Shown here piece after piece: positions 21,094 to 31,760 of a stretch of 64,000 nucleotides of DNA; the first letter of the stretch is position 1; the number at the start of each line of letters is the position of its first letter. The stretch lies in NCBI GenBank assembly GCA_913062575.1, contig CAJXVT010000005.1, positions 1 through 64,000 of the forward strand, read 5' to 3'. The position numbers and the translations under genes are program-made. This stretch comes from an uncultured Flavobacteriaceae bacterium (GTDB lineage: Bacteria; Bacteroidota; Bacteroidia; Flavobacteriales; Flavobacteriaceae). Below the pieces are notes generated by a model, which saw only the letters and a list, made by a program, of their open reading frames with translations, had not been told where the DNA came from and searched no databases.

Positions 21094-21449
21094 ACAGCAG
21101 TGAATTTACAAATAGATTAAAAAAAGTGATGGAATACCATCGTTTAACGGCCTCATTATTCGCAGATAAAATTGCCGTGCAACGATCTAGTATTTCACAT
21201 ATTCTATCTGGAAGAAATAAACCAAGCTTGGATTTTATTTTAAAAGTTACAAGTACTTTTAAAGATGTAGATATATATTGGCTATTAAATGGAAAAGGAA
21301 CTTTCCCTAAAAAGATTATAGAAACAGGGACTACTTCCTCTCCCCTATTTCAGGAACCAGAAATTGCAAGCACACAACAAACCGAAAAGAAGATACAGCG
21401 AATTGTTGTTTTTTATTCTGACGGTACCTTTGATGAATACAAAAAATAA
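21087..21449 (+). CDS. XRE family helix-turn-helix regulator
   Basis: FADKIAVQRSSISHILSGRNKPSLDFILKV HTH. Confidence 0.93.
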   Translation: MVNSSEFTNRLKKVMEYHRLTASLFADKIAVQRSSISHILSGRNKPSLDFILKVTSTFKDVDIYWLLNGKGTFPKKIIETGTTSSPLFQEPEIASTQQTEKKIQRIVVFYSDGTFDEYKK

Positions 21450-21484
21450 GCCTTTAGAATCTCTTCTAAAGGCTTGTTTTTTTT
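21448..21484 (+). terminator. Intrinsic terminator of the XRE gene
   Basis: AAGCCTTTAGAA-TCTC-TTCTAAAGGCTT followed by GTTTTTTTTT. Confidence 0.9.
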
Positions 21485-21505
21485 TATTTTAATGTAAGTA
21501 GTAGA

Positions 21506-23962
21506 CTAGTTTAACAATCTGCTCATACCTGTTCTAATAATCTCTATATGCTTATTTCGATTACTAACACCACTCTTCTTTTGGAAATCTACCATTTGAC
21601 GCATTAAATTGATAGCCGTCTTGTCAAAATTAAATTTTTTAAACTGAACTCCCTTTGCAACCATATCATCCACTAGATTTTGTATTGCTTCAGTATTATT
21701 GCTTTTAGATATTTTCTCATAAGCTTTGTTGTACAAAGACTTTATGCTATTATCTCCAGTTAAATACATTCCAGATAATACATTTTTAGCAATGAACACC
21801 AATTCACTATCGTCATTTTCCTCAATAAATATTCGAGTTAAAGGTGTGGCGATGATTTTTCGAACATCATCTGGCAATTGTTTAGAAAGTTTTATTGCAG
21901 CAGGTTTATCTATGTAATAAATAGCTACCAATGTTTTTCCTAGCACACTGTACGATTTGCTTTTTAACGATTCTTGGAAAATAGGCATTAGCTCTGGCTC
22001 TGTCAGCTTCCCTAGAGTTTCAATAGCCGCAGCTCTAACGACTGTCTTTTTATCATTTAATGCAATTTTTTTAAGTTTATCTATAGCAGCCCTTTTTGAG
22101 AATTTATTAAATAGATTAATCTGCTCTACTGCTAATTTTCTAATTTTATAAAAAGAGTTGCTCATTGCATTTGCTACAGCATTAAATGCTTTTTTATCTT
22201 CTTGCAATTTTGCTATTTCTTCTAAAGCCTTTTTTTTATGACCATAGTAGCTGGCATATTTTAATTGTTTGATGTACTGCTCTTTTGTTTTCGACTCTGT
22301 GAAATCAGCTAATAGAGCACCGTCTGCGTTCACTAAAATAATTTCTGGAGTATCTTTATACGAAAACACAAAAGAGGCGTCTTTGCCGTCTACAAAGACT
22401 CTTTTTCTAGTTATTTCGCCATTTTCTACAATGTCTATTGTTAATGGAAATTGAAACTCTTTTTCTGTTTGATAAATATTTACGGTTACTTTTCTCTCTA
22501 GGGTATTATAATCATAACTCACTTGAATCTTTGGATGCCCGTTTGAAAAATACCATTGATTAAAAAACCAGTTCAAATCTTTCCCAGTTACTTTTTCAAA
22601 AGCCAATCGCAATTGATGTACTTCTGCAGATTTGTATTTGTTATCCGTTAAATACATGTTTAAACTAGCAAAGAATGCTTCATCATCAACGTAATTCCGT
22701 AACATATGCAATACAACTCCGCCTTTATTATAGCTTACAGCATCAAACATATCTTCTTTGTCTGTATATTGAAAACGGACTAAGTTTTTATCAAAATTTG
22801 CATCTTGCTTATATCCATCAATCGTTTCTAACAGATGAGCATCCGCATCAAGCTTCCCATATTTATACTCTCTCCATAAATACTCGCTATAATTTGCAAA
22901 TGATTCGTTCAACGTTAAATTACTCCAGCTTTCAGCTGTAACCAGATTTCCAAACCAATGATGAAATAATTCGTGTGCTATTGTATTTTCTTGAATGTTC
23001 CCATCGATTAATTGACCAGGAACTTGATAGGCTTGCTCTCCATGAATCACCGCCGTTGTATTCTCCATGGCTCCACTTACATAATCTCTACCAATAATCT
23101 GACTGTATTTATTCCATGGATATTCAATTCCTGTTATTTTAGAGAAAAAGGCCATCATTTCTGGAGTATTACCAAAAATATCTTTTGCATACGGCACATA
23201 TTTCTTCTCAACATAATACTCAACCGGAATGTTTTTATAACTATCTTTTACAATCTCAAACTCACCAATTCCCATAAAAAACAAGTACGGAGCATGCTTC
23301 TTTGTGAAATTCCAGTAATCTGTTCTTGTTCCGTCAGAATTAGTTGTTTGACTTTCTAATTTTCCATTAGAAAGTGTTTTATATTTATCCGGAACGGTGA
23401 TGTAAATTTCTTGTGATGTTTTTTGATTTGGACTATCGATTGTCGGAAACCAGCAGCTACTTGCTTCTGTTTCTCCTTGGGTCCAAATTTGCGTTGGCTT
23501 ATTTTTATCAGATCCATCGGCATTGATAAAATACAATCCCTTAGCTTGGGTAATTGCTGCGCTACCTTGCTGTTGTACTTTTTCTGGACGCGCCGTGTAT
23601 TTAATGTATAAAGTAAAGCTTTCTCCTTTTTTATACTTTTTAGGTAGCTGTATATTTATTTTTGAATTGTCATAGCTAAAAAACTCTAACACTTTATTAT
23701 TTAAGGAAATACTGTGAATCAACATTGCTTTCGCATCTAGCATCACTTTATCAGTAGTATAGAAATAAGGATTTAAAGTAATCCAAGCTTCCCCTAGCAT
23801 TTCTTTCTTTATAAAATCGAAAGACACTTTTAGCTTTGTATGCTCTAAAGCATGTGTTTTATCTTTTTCTTTTCTATATATAGATAACGGATCTTTTGTT
23901 TGTGCATTTCCTAGGAAAATAAATAATACGCTACATAAAAAAAATATCTTTTGAATCCTCAT
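21506..23962 (-). CDS. M1 family aminopeptidase with HEAT-like C-terminal region
   Basis: GAMENTTAVI, HELFHHWFGNLVT...NESFANY; signal peptide. Confidence 0.94.
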   Translation of the reverse strand: MRIQKIFFLCSVLFIFLGNAQTKDPLSIYRKEKDKTHALEHTKLKVSFDFIKKEMLGEAWITLNPYFYTTDKVMLDAKAMLIHSISLNNKVLEFFSYDNSKINIQLPKKYKKGESFTLYIKYTARPEKVQQQGSAAITQAKGLYFINADGSDKNKPTQIWTQGETEASSCWFPTIDSPNQKTSQEIYITVPDKYKTLSNGKLESQTTNSDGTRTDYWNFTKKHAPYLFFMGIGEFEIVKDSYKNIPVEYYVEKKYVPYAKDIFGNTPEMMAFFSKITGIEYPWNKYSQIIGRDYVSGAMENTTAVIHGEQAYQVPGQLIDGNIQENTIAHELFHHWFGNLVTAESWSNLTLNESFANYSEYLWREYKYGKLDADAHLLETIDGYKQDANFDKNLVRFQYTDKEDMFDAVSYNKGGVVLHMLRNYVDDEAFFASLNMYLTDNKYKSAEVHQLRLAFEKVTGKDLNWFFNQWYFSNGHPKIQVSYDYNTLERKVTVNIYQTEKEFQFPLTIDIVENGEITRKRVFVDGKDASFVFSYKDTPEIILVNADGALLADFTESKTKEQYIKQLKYASYYGHKKKALEEIAKLQEDKKAFNAVANAMSNSFYKIRKLAVEQINLFNKFSKRAAIDKLKKIALNDKKTVVRAAAIETLGKLTEPELMPIFQESLKSKSYSVLGKTLVAIYYIDKPAAIKLSKQLPDDVRKIIATPLTRIFIEENDDSELVFIAKNVLSGMYLTGDNSIKSLYNKAYEKISKSNNTEAIQNLVDDMVAKGVQFKKFNFDKTAINLMRQMVDFQKKSGVSNRNKHIEIIRTGMSRLLN

Positions 23963-24037
23963 AATTAATTGCTCTTCTTAAAGTTTCAAATGTAATAAAA
24001 TTAAGATGCATTGGTGTTAATGGGTCGTTAAAAAGAA

Positions 24038-24069
24038 AAAGCCCAAATTCAATTAAGAATTTGGGCTTT
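24038..24069 (-). terminator. Intrinsic terminator of the DUF4252 gene
   Basis: 13-bp perfect stem AAAGCCCAAATTC-AATTAA-GAATTTGGGCTTT. Confidence 0.85.
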
Positions 24070-24086
24070 GAAATTATATGTCAATG

Positions 24087-24629
24087 TTATTTTTTTTCTG
24101 AAAAAATCGCACTGAATTGTTTTAAATCGATACCACTAGAGTCAAACTTTACTTCATTCATCATTTTCATGATATCAGAAGGATTCATATTGTCTCCTAA
24201 TATTCTAGCAATTCCAACTCCAAATTTACTTGAATATCCATAAGCAATTACTTCATCAATTTCATCTCCATTACCGGTATAAAGTAGATTCACTTTAATA
24301 CCTTGCTCTGTAAAACGCATTAAGCTTTTGTATTCAGATCCTTTAAAGATTTTATCTAATAATGCTTTTTCTGTTTTCACAGCTTCTCCATTGTCATTAT
24401 TAAAAGGTAAGGCAACGATATTGATTTTTTTCAATGTATTTAACGTTGCTTTTGTTGCTTCCGAGACATCATCTGTTTTAATTTGCAATATACTTGCTGG
24501 TACATCAAAAGTTATAAATCCAGATTTTTCTTGACTTTTAACTAAGTAGCCTTGTAAAGAATCTTCATTACAAGATGTAAATGAGAATGAAACTACTAAG
24601 GCGATTATTAATGTTGTTATTTTTTTCAT
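24087..24629 (-). CDS. DUF4252 domain-containing lipoprotein
   Basis: Lipobox FTSCNED; paralogous to the neighbouring 24686..25210 product. Confidence 0.75.
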   Translation of the reverse strand: MKKITTLIIALVVSFSFTSCNEDSLQGYLVKSQEKSGFITFDVPASILQIKTDDVSEATKATLNTLKKINIVALPFNNDNGEAVKTEKALLDKIFKGSEYKSLMRFTEQGIKVNLLYTGNGDEIDEVIAYGYSSKFGVGIARILGDNMNPSDIMKMMNEVKFDSSGIDLKQFSAIFSEKK

Positions 24630-24685
24630 TGAGTTTGTTTTAAATGAATATTTTTTCTAGCAATTTTTTATTCAGAAAATCTGTA

Positions 24686-25210
24686 TTACTTTTTAGACTT
24701 CTTACCTTCATTGGTAAACTTATCTGCTAATTTAGATAACTTATTAATGTCAATAACTCCAGTTAAAGATACAATTACAGATTCTGCGTGTCCACCAGTC
24801 ATTTCACTAACTCCACTTACATACATTAATACTTCACTTACAGTATCTTTGTTTCCATCTGTTTTTACATATATTTTTGCTTTTGACCCTTTGTCTTTAA
24901 ATCTCATTAACTCTGTTAATTTCGCTTTTTTAACAGCAGTCTTCACCATCGTTTCCATGGTTGCTGCAACCTTAGAGTCGTTTGTTTTAAATACTTTTAA
25001 TTCATTTAAGTTCTCAACCATAGAAAAGATTTCTGTTACTTCATTATCCTTTCCTTCATCTAGATTGAATTTTTGTAGCAATTGGAATGCATCTTTATTG
25101 ATGATAAAAGACGACACTTCATCCATATTTTCTAATTTATCAAATATTGATTGTCCAAAACTTAATGCTGGGGTAATTATTAGGGCTATTAATACGATTA
25201 TTTTTTTCAT
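24686..25210 (-). CDS. DUF4252 domain-containing protein
   Basis: Signal peptide; DUF4252-like; in an ECF sigma cluster. Confidence 0.8.
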   Translation of the reverse strand: MKKIIVLIALIITPALSFGQSIFDKLENMDEVSSFIINKDAFQLLQKFNLDEGKDNEVTEIFSMVENLNELKVFKTNDSKVAATMETMVKTAVKKAKLTELMRFKDKGSKAKIYVKTDGNKDTVSEVLMYVSGVSEMTGGHAESVIVSLTGVIDINKLSKLADKFTNEGKKSKK

Positions 25211-25247
25211 AATTTCTGTGTTTACTTGGTTTTACTATTATTTTACT

Positions 25248-25670
25248 TTACTTGGTTTTTAAGATTTTATTTACAGTGTCTTCGTAGACATATAAACTTG
25301 CTACTGCTTCAGTCCCCTTATTAAGGGTCGTAGATAGCATTTTTAATGTACTCATCACTTCTGCATATTGGGCTCTGGCTTCTTGTTCTTTTAAATAACC
25401 ATCACCTATATACACGCTTACTAATAAGGCTACAGACGCTGCTACTGATAACCATTTCCAATTCGTTTTCTTCTTAGGGTTTAATTGGATTGGTTTTGTA
25501 GATGTTTCTGATTTGCTAATAGCGAAATAATTAAACATGCTTTCATATTCTTGTAAATGAGTAGCAACATTACCTTCTGAAAAATAGTTTTTTAAGGTTG
25601 CTTCTTCTTGCAAAGATGTTTCAGCGTTTTGATATTTCTCTAACAGTTGTTCTATATTAGATAATTCCAT
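25248..25670 (-). CDS. Single-TM protein, putative anti-sigma factor
   Basis: Overlaps the sigma factor gene; N-terminal cytosolic part then WKWLSVAASVALLVSVYIG TM. Confidence 0.65.
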   Translation of the reverse strand: MELSNIEQLLEKYQNAETSLQEEATLKNYFSEGNVATHLQEYESMFNYFAISKSETSTKPIQLNPKKKTNWKWLSVAASVALLVSVYIGDGYLKEQEARAQYAEVMSTLKMLSTTLNKGTEAVASLYVYEDTVNKILKTK

Positions 25671-26166
25671 AATTGTGATGTTTTATTAGTTCTTCTCTTA
25701 TTGTTTTTCTTGCTCTTGACAAGGCCACTCTAACGGCTGTTGGTTTTAAGTCTAACATTTTTCCGATCTCTTCAAAATCGTATTCTTCTATGTCTCTTAA
25801 TTGAATAACCAACTTTTGTTTTTCTGGCAACTTCTCAATTAGCAAATGTACTTGGCTAACACTATCTTGATACTCTAATTTTTTTTCTAAAGGAGTATCT
25901 TTTTCTTTATAATTACTATGAACCAATGTTAAATTTGATGCCTGCTTTGATTTTAATCGATCAAAACAATAATTTTTTGTCATGGTCATGGCAAATGCTT
26001 CAACATTTTTGTATTGGGCGATCTTCTCTCTGTTTTTCCATAATTTGAAATACAATTCTTGCGTTGCATCTTCTGCTTCTTCAGTAGATACTAGTAGCCT
26101 CTTGGCTAAACGAAAGACTTTGTCTTTAAATGGGATAACAGATTTTAAAAAGTCTGATTGATTCAT
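25657..26166 (-). CDS. RNA polymerase sigma-70 factor, ECF type
   Basis: Region 2 (EDATQELYFKLWKNR) and region 4 (LPEKQKLVIQLRDIEEYDFEEIGKML). Confidence 0.95.
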   Translation of the reverse strand: MNQSDFLKSVIPFKDKVFRLAKRLLVSTEEAEDATQELYFKLWKNREKIAQYKNVEAFAMTMTKNYCFDRLKSKQASNLTLVHSNYKEKDTPLEKKLEYQDSVSQVHLLIEKLPEKQKLVIQLRDIEEYDFEEIGKMLDLKPTAVRVALSRARKTIREELIKHHNYGII

Positions 26167-26320
26167 TAGTTAGTTATAGTTATAATTGTAAAAACGTTTA
26201 ATATTATTGATTCTACACCTTTACGACGACGGATAAATAAATTTGTTACATCAATTTTTTAAATGTACTATAATTCTCTAAATTGCGTTACATAAATATT
26301 AGCTTTCTTTAAACCTATAC

Positions 26321-27802
26321 TTGATGAAAACCCTCTATAAATTATTTCTTTCTTTTTTTGTTTTAGTCACCTTTTACAGTTGTACAAAAGAAGACGAAAT
26401 CCCAATCGATGTTGAAATCAATGATTTTATATGGAAATCGTTGAATGCTTATTATTTAAATCAAGATCTGATTCCAAATTTATCTGATAGACGTTTTAAC
26501 TCTCAACCAGAATTAAATAATTTCTTAAGGCAATTTTCGACTCCAGAAGATTTATTCACAAGTTTAACTTCTCAAGGCTCAAGTAGCGATAGTAAATCAG
26601 TGTTAATTAGTGATAACAATCTAATTATAGAACCAGAGATTAGAACCTCTATAACACATGGAATGGAATATGGTATTATTGCCGAACCAGGAAGCACAGA
26701 AAATGTGCTAGGTTATGTTCATTATATTTTACCAAATTCAGACGCCTCTAACCAACCGATTAAAAGAGGTGAGTTTTTTTATGCAGTAGATGACACTCAG
26801 TTAACTAGAGATAATTTTAGAACATTACTAGAAGGATCAGATTCTTATGAATTATATATGGCTAGCTTTAACGGTGTAGATGTTGTAGCAGATTCTATAC
26901 TTGTAAGTACCGTAAAAACCCCTAGAACAATTCCGTTAGCAAAATCAGGGTTTACACATTCACCTATCTTTCTATCAAAGAATATTGTTAGTGGATCAAA
27001 TAATATTGGTTACCTTTTGTATAACAATGACTTTTCTAGTAATTACATTAACTCTTTAAATACTACTTTTTTACAGTTTAAAACACAGGGAGTTAATCAA
27101 CTAATACTAGATTTACGCTATAATATTGGAGGTGGTGGTTTTGTAGAAAATATCAATAAAATTTCAAGTATGATTACGGGGCAATTCACAGGGCAACCCT
27201 TCTTAAAAGAACGTTGGAATACTAAGGCACAACCTTGGTTTGAAAAGCATCAACCAGATTCATTAATTACCAACTTTACTGATAAAATCAATGCCACCAC
27301 TTCAATAAACAGCTTAGAATTAACCGATGTTTATATCCTTATGAATGGAAGTTCTTCTAGTATAGAGTTGTTAATTAACAGTTTAAATAGCTATATAAAC
27401 GTACATATTATTAATAGTGTTGATACGAATGGAAATAATACAGGTTCAATTACCTTATACAATTCAATTGATTATAATTTCTTTGGTAGAAATCTAAATC
27501 ACACCTATGCACTACAACCAATTGTATTAGAGTTTTTAAATAATGACAACGCTACTTTTAATGATGGATTTACACCTGATATGAGAATTTGTACTCAAGA
27601 AGACATCTTAAACTTAGGTGAATTAGGTGAGACTTCAGACCCATTATTAAATGAAGTTCTAAGTTTAGTTAATAACATTCCTCCTTCACCTCCAGTAATT
27701 TGCAATCCAAATAATTTTGAATTTTTATTTAGTTCTTTTAATAGACAAAGATTAGTAGACATTGGCATGTTTATTAAAAGGGACTTACCAAATACGAATT
27801 AA
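26321..27802 (+). CDS. S41 family peptidase-like lipoprotein, predicted catalytically impaired
   Basis: Aligns with the following ORF; LILDLRYNIGGGGFVENI; catalytic Lys position replaced (TNGNNTG versus THGKYVG). Confidence 0.88.
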   Translation: MMKTLYKLFLSFFVLVTFYSCTKEDEIPIDVEINDFIWKSLNAYYLNQDLIPNLSDRRFNSQPELNNFLRQFSTPEDLFTSLTSQGSSSDSKSVLISDNNLIIEPEIRTSITHGMEYGIIAEPGSTENVLGYVHYILPNSDASNQPIKRGEFFYAVDDTQLTRDNFRTLLEGSDSYELYMASFNGVDVVADSILVSTVKTPRTIPLAKSGFTHSPIFLSKNIVSGSNNIGYLLYNNDFSSNYINSLNTTFLQFKTQGVNQLILDLRYNIGGGGFVENINKISSMITGQFTGQPFLKERWNTKAQPWFEKHQPDSLITNFTDKINATTSINSLELTDVYILMNGSSSSIELLINSLNSYINVHIINSVDTNGNNTGSITLYNSIDYNFFGRNLNHTYALQPIVLEFLNNDNATFNDGFTPDMRICTQEDILNLGELGETSDPLLNEVLSLVNNIPPSPPVICNPNNFEFLFSSFNRQRLVDIGMFIKRDLPNTN

Positions 27803-27803
27803 G

Positions 27804-29216
27804 ATGACAAAAAAGGCTACTTTCTTTTTATTAATAATCTTCACACTAGTTTCTTGTACAAAAATAAAAGTTACTCCTTCAGAAAATTTAGAAGTGAATG
27901 ATTTTATTTGGAAAGGTTTAAACACCTTCTACTTATGGCAAGGTAATGTAGCAAACTTAACTGATAACCGTTTTTTAAATTCGGATAGCTATCATCAATT
28001 TTTAAGCTCAGAACCAAATTCAGTACAGTTTTTTGAAAATTTATTATATCAAAGAGAAACCATAGATAAGTGGTCATGGATTGTTGAGGATTACAATGCT
28101 TTAGAAAATTCTTTTCAGGGTATTTCACTGCACAATGGAGTAGAGTTTGGATTGGTCTTTGAAAGAGGAAGTACAACAGATGTTTTTGGCTATGTACGCT
28201 ATGTATTACCTAATACAGATGCTAGCATCAAAAATGTAAAAAGAGGAATGATTTTTAATGCCGTAAACAACACGAGACTAAACATTAATAATTATCGAAG
28301 CTTATTATTCTCAGACAATCTAGATTATTCAATTAATCTTGCTGATTATAATAACGGGAATCCTACATCAAACGGAATGTCAATTTCTTTAACCAAATCA
28401 GAATACACTGAGAATCCAGTCTTCATTACTAAAACAATCAATTCGGGAAGCAAAAAAATCGGCTATTTAATGTACAATAGCTTTACAACAAATTTTGATG
28501 ACGAGCTAAATGCAGCTTTCTTGGTGTTAAAAAATGAGGGAATTACAGATCTAATTATCGATCTAAGATACAACGGTGGTGGCTCTGTTAGAACAGCAGT
28601 TTATTTATCAAGTATGATAACTGGACAATTTACCGGGCAATTATTTGCCAAAAAACAATGGAATGATAAAATCAGCATCAGTAACTCCAGTCTAGAAGAA
28701 AAATTTACAAATCAAATTAATAATGGTACTATTCAGGAAAGTATCAACAGTTTATCTTTAGATAGAGTCTATTTTATTACAACCAACAGTTCTGCATCCG
28801 CATCAGAATTGGTTATTAACGGATTGAATCCTTATATCGATGTCAGAACTATTGGCACAAAAACCCACGGGAAATATGTAGGATCGATTACCTTATATGA
28901 TTCTCCAAAAATGTATAACAAAGAAAACATCAACCCAAATCATACATGGGCAATGCAACCCATCGTTTTGGAGATTAAAAATAAACTTGGAGAGAATAGC
29001 ATTGAAGGGTTTACTCCAAATATATTAATAGCCGAAGATTACAGTAATCTTGGTGTTTTAGGAGAAATCTCTGACCCTTTATTAAATAGAGCAGTGACGT
29101 ACATCACAACAGGATCAAAAGGTCAACAAGCATCAAGAAAAAGTTCGTTTAAAGAGTTTTATAATTCGAAGTTAGCACAGCCTACAAGTAATAATATGTA
29201 CTTAGAATTTAAATAA
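27804..29216 (+). CDS. S41 family peptidase (lipoprotein)
   Basis: LIIDLRYNGGGSV, NSSASASELV, GTKTHGKYVGS; start placed at ATG 27804. Confidence 0.9.
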   Translation: MTKKATFFLLIIFTLVSCTKIKVTPSENLEVNDFIWKGLNTFYLWQGNVANLTDNRFLNSDSYHQFLSSEPNSVQFFENLLYQRETIDKWSWIVEDYNALENSFQGISLHNGVEFGLVFERGSTTDVFGYVRYVLPNTDASIKNVKRGMIFNAVNNTRLNINNYRSLLFSDNLDYSINLADYNNGNPTSNGMSISLTKSEYTENPVFITKTINSGSKKIGYLMYNSFTTNFDDELNAAFLVLKNEGITDLIIDLRYNGGGSVRTAVYLSSMITGQFTGQLFAKKQWNDKISISNSSLEEKFTNQINNGTIQESINSLSLDRVYFITTNSSASASELVINGLNPYIDVRTIGTKTHGKYVGSITLYDSPKMYNKENINPNHTWAMQPIVLEIKNKLGENSIEGFTPNILIAEDYSNLGVLGEISDPLLNRAVTYITTGSKGQQASRKSSFKEFYNSKLAQPTSNNMYLEFK

Positions 29217-29261
29217 TCATAAAGTAGACCTTGTAATAAATAGCCTATCGAAATGAATCAA

Positions 29262-29660
29262 CTAAGATTTATTTCTAACCAACACATGAATTGTCCTTGA
29301 TCTAGATATAAAATCTTTAGAAAAGTGTGTAGGGTGTTTTGAATATGGAGCAAATTGCTCAATCCAAATAGTATCTTTATTTATCACTCTTAGTAAGCCC
29401 GGTATTTTCATTTTGTTTCCGCCACGCTGCATTGTAAAGTCAATCCAATATGTTGGTTTGGAGAAATCTATCTTGTATGAAACCGACATTCCGTATCCCA
29501 TTTGAGAAAAAGAAGCTTTCGTATTACTTGTGAAATTATATTCAACTTGCATTTCTTTGTCCACCCATTTTCCTTTTATACTTAGTTCTTCAGACTGACT
29601 AAAGGCATTAAAACTAAATAAGCATGTAATTAATATAAGCGATTGAGCTATTTTTTTCAT
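29262..29660 (-). CDS. Hypothetical secreted protein
   Basis: 132 aa with signal peptide. Confidence 0.65.
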   Translation of the reverse strand: MKKIAQSLILITCLFSFNAFSQSEELSIKGKWVDKEMQVEYNFTSNTKASFSQMGYGMSVSYKIDFSKPTYWIDFTMQRGGNKMKIPGLLRVINKDTIWIEQFAPYSKHPTHFSKDFISRSRTIHVLVRNKS

Positions 29661-29676
29661 TTTCTATAATTAAGTA

Positions 29677-30615
29677 TTATTTATCTTTCTCTAAAATATT
29701 AGGTCTGAAATCATTCATTAAACTTTCATTTTTAGTCTTTGCATGCTCAAAACCAGATTGCCACCATTTGGTCATCAATTTTTTATCAAAAACTAACGAA
29801 TTTGTAGTTAGAACTGTTGGTGTGTAATATAAATTCAATTGTACATCATGATGTTTTGCAGATAATTTTCCGATGGTAATATTGTGCCTTTCTACATGTT
29901 CTAACATAAAGTCAAACACATCAAACAATAACGAAAACGGGTTTTTAGATTTCATTCTATTAATCTGATTCACCTCCGTTTCTAATATAATAGCATCAAC
30001 TTCTTTTGCTCCTCGTAAAATGGCTTCTCTAATTGGCACCAGACAACCAAAACCACCATCTGCATATTGACATCCATTTTTTTCTAACAAACTCATAAAC
30101 GGAATATAATTGCAAGAGGCCCATATCCAATCACAAAAATCAGTGTAACTACATTCACTCAATGTTTTGTACTCAATTCTGTTCGCAGATAAATTTGAAA
30201 CCGTAATCACCACCTCTTTTTCAGCCTTTAATATTTCTAAAAATATTTCTTCTGTAATATTTTTACGAATTAACTTTCGTAAATTTTTACTTTCTCCAAA
30301 TGTCTTTCTCCCATTAACAAAATTCCAAAGTGTATTCAGGTGATTAATGGTAATCACTTTTTCGCCGTGTACTTTTTTAACCACAAACGGATTATTACTG
30401 AAAATTGTTTTTTGATTTACATTCGTGTATATTTTTTTCAACGATTCAATTCTACCCAATGCCAAATGAGAAACCATTAAACTACCTGTAGAAGTCCCTA
30501 TCAAAATATCATATTCCTTCTTTTTTTCATTCATCAAGTATTGTGCAACTCCACCAGCAAAAGCCCCCTTGCTTCCACCTCCAGAAATAACCAATGCTTT
30601 CTTTTGATACTCCAT
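29677..30615 (-). CDS. Patatin-like phospholipase
   Basis: GGGSKGAF oxyanion loop, GTSTGS nucleophile elbow, DGG. Confidence 0.93.
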   Translation of the reverse strand: MEYQKKALVISGGGSKGAFAGGVAQYLMNEKKKEYDILIGTSTGSLMVSHLALGRIESLKKIYTNVNQKTIFSNNPFVVKKVHGEKVITINHLNTLWNFVNGRKTFGESKNLRKLIRKNITEEIFLEILKAEKEVVITVSNLSANRIEYKTLSECSYTDFCDWIWASCNYIPFMSLLEKNGCQYADGGFGCLVPIREAILRGAKEVDAIILETEVNQINRMKSKNPFSLLFDVFDFMLEHVERHNITIGKLSAKHHDVQLNLYYTPTVLTTNSLVFDKKLMTKWWQSGFEHAKTKNESLMNDFRPNILEKDK

Positions 30616-30709
30616 ATTTAATCTTCGTAAATAAATTGATGAGAAATTTAAAAACTATTTGCTTTTAAATCTAGCAATATTGTAAATTAGTCGCACTAAA
30701 ATATAAAAA

Positions 30710-31750
30710 ATGAAACGAAATCTACTTTTAATTTGCTGTACTTTTATTCTTTTTTCTTGTAAGCAAGAATATATCGTACGAAGTTTTGAATCTGTTAGCA
30801 TTCAAAAAATTGATATGGATAGCACAAGTATCAGAGCAATTCATGCAATTAGTGAAAGTGAAATGCTTTTTGCAGGGTCTCGTGGAGATATTGGTTTAAC
30901 AGAAGATAGTGGAAAAACCTGGAGCTTTGACTTTATTACCTATCAAGATTCTATAACACCTCATTTTAGAAGTATAGCAAAAACAACATCAAGTATTTTT
31001 GCGTTATCTATTGCAAACCCAGCATTATTATATAAAATAACAAACGGAAATAAAGAAATAGTATACATAGAAAAAGGCGCAAAAGTTTTCTACGATGCGA
31101 TGACTTTTTTAGATGATAAAACCGGAATTGCTATTGGAGATCCAATAGATGGTTGCACCTCTATTATAATGACCTATGATGGCGGTGACACTTGGAACAA
31201 AATTGATTGCTCTAAATTACCAGAAGTTAAAGAAGGAGAAGCATCTTTTGCAGCAAGTAATACAAATATTGCATTTGTAAAAAACACCATTTGGGTGGTA
31301 ACTGGAGGAACTAGAGCAAGAGTGTTAAAATCTTCTGATAAAGGAAAATCTTGGAAAATTATTGACACCCCTATTATTCAAGGAGATGGACCGCAAGGAA
31401 TCTATTCTGTAGATTTTTATAATGAGAATATTGGAATTATTATGGGAGGGAATTTTTCTAAACCAGACGATAATAAAGCAAACAAAGCAATCACCACAGA
31501 TGGTGGTGAAACTTGGACTTTAGTTGCAGATGGTAAAGCACCAAATTATAAAAGTTGTGTACAATACATTCCTGGCACAAAAGGAAAGGAAATTATTGCA
31601 GTTGGTAAAACTGGAGTTTCTTTCTCTAATGATGGTGGGTTAACTTGGACAAATATTAGCAAAGATGGTTATTATGCAATTAAATTTGTTGATAATAAAA
31701 CAGCTTGGTTATCTGGATATAAAAAAATTGGTAAGTTAATTTTAAAATAA
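30710..31750 (+). CDS. YCF48/BNR-repeat lipoprotein
   Basis: Lipobox LFSCKQ; repeated sDxGxTW motifs (EDSGKTWSF, YDGGDTWNK, SDKGKSWK, TDGGETWT, NDGGLTWT). Confidence 0.88.
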   Translation: MKRNLLLICCTFILFSCKQEYIVRSFESVSIQKIDMDSTSIRAIHAISESEMLFAGSRGDIGLTEDSGKTWSFDFITYQDSITPHFRSIAKTTSSIFALSIANPALLYKITNGNKEIVYIEKGAKVFYDAMTFLDDKTGIAIGDPIDGCTSIIMTYDGGDTWNKIDCSKLPEVKEGEASFAASNTNIAFVKNTIWVVTGGTRARVLKSSDKGKSWKIIDTPIIQGDGPQGIYSVDFYNENIGIIMGGNFSKPDDNKANKAITTDGGETWTLVADGKAPNYKSCVQYIPGTKGKEIIAVGKTGVSFSNDGGLTWTNISKDGYYAIKFVDNKTAWLSGYKKIGKLILK

Positions 31751-31760
31751 AACGATTTAA

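Noticed and set aside
24711-25262. 183-aa plus-strand ORF antisense to a DUF4252 gene
   Set aside because: Opposite the motif-supported DUF4252 gene; no recognised domain.
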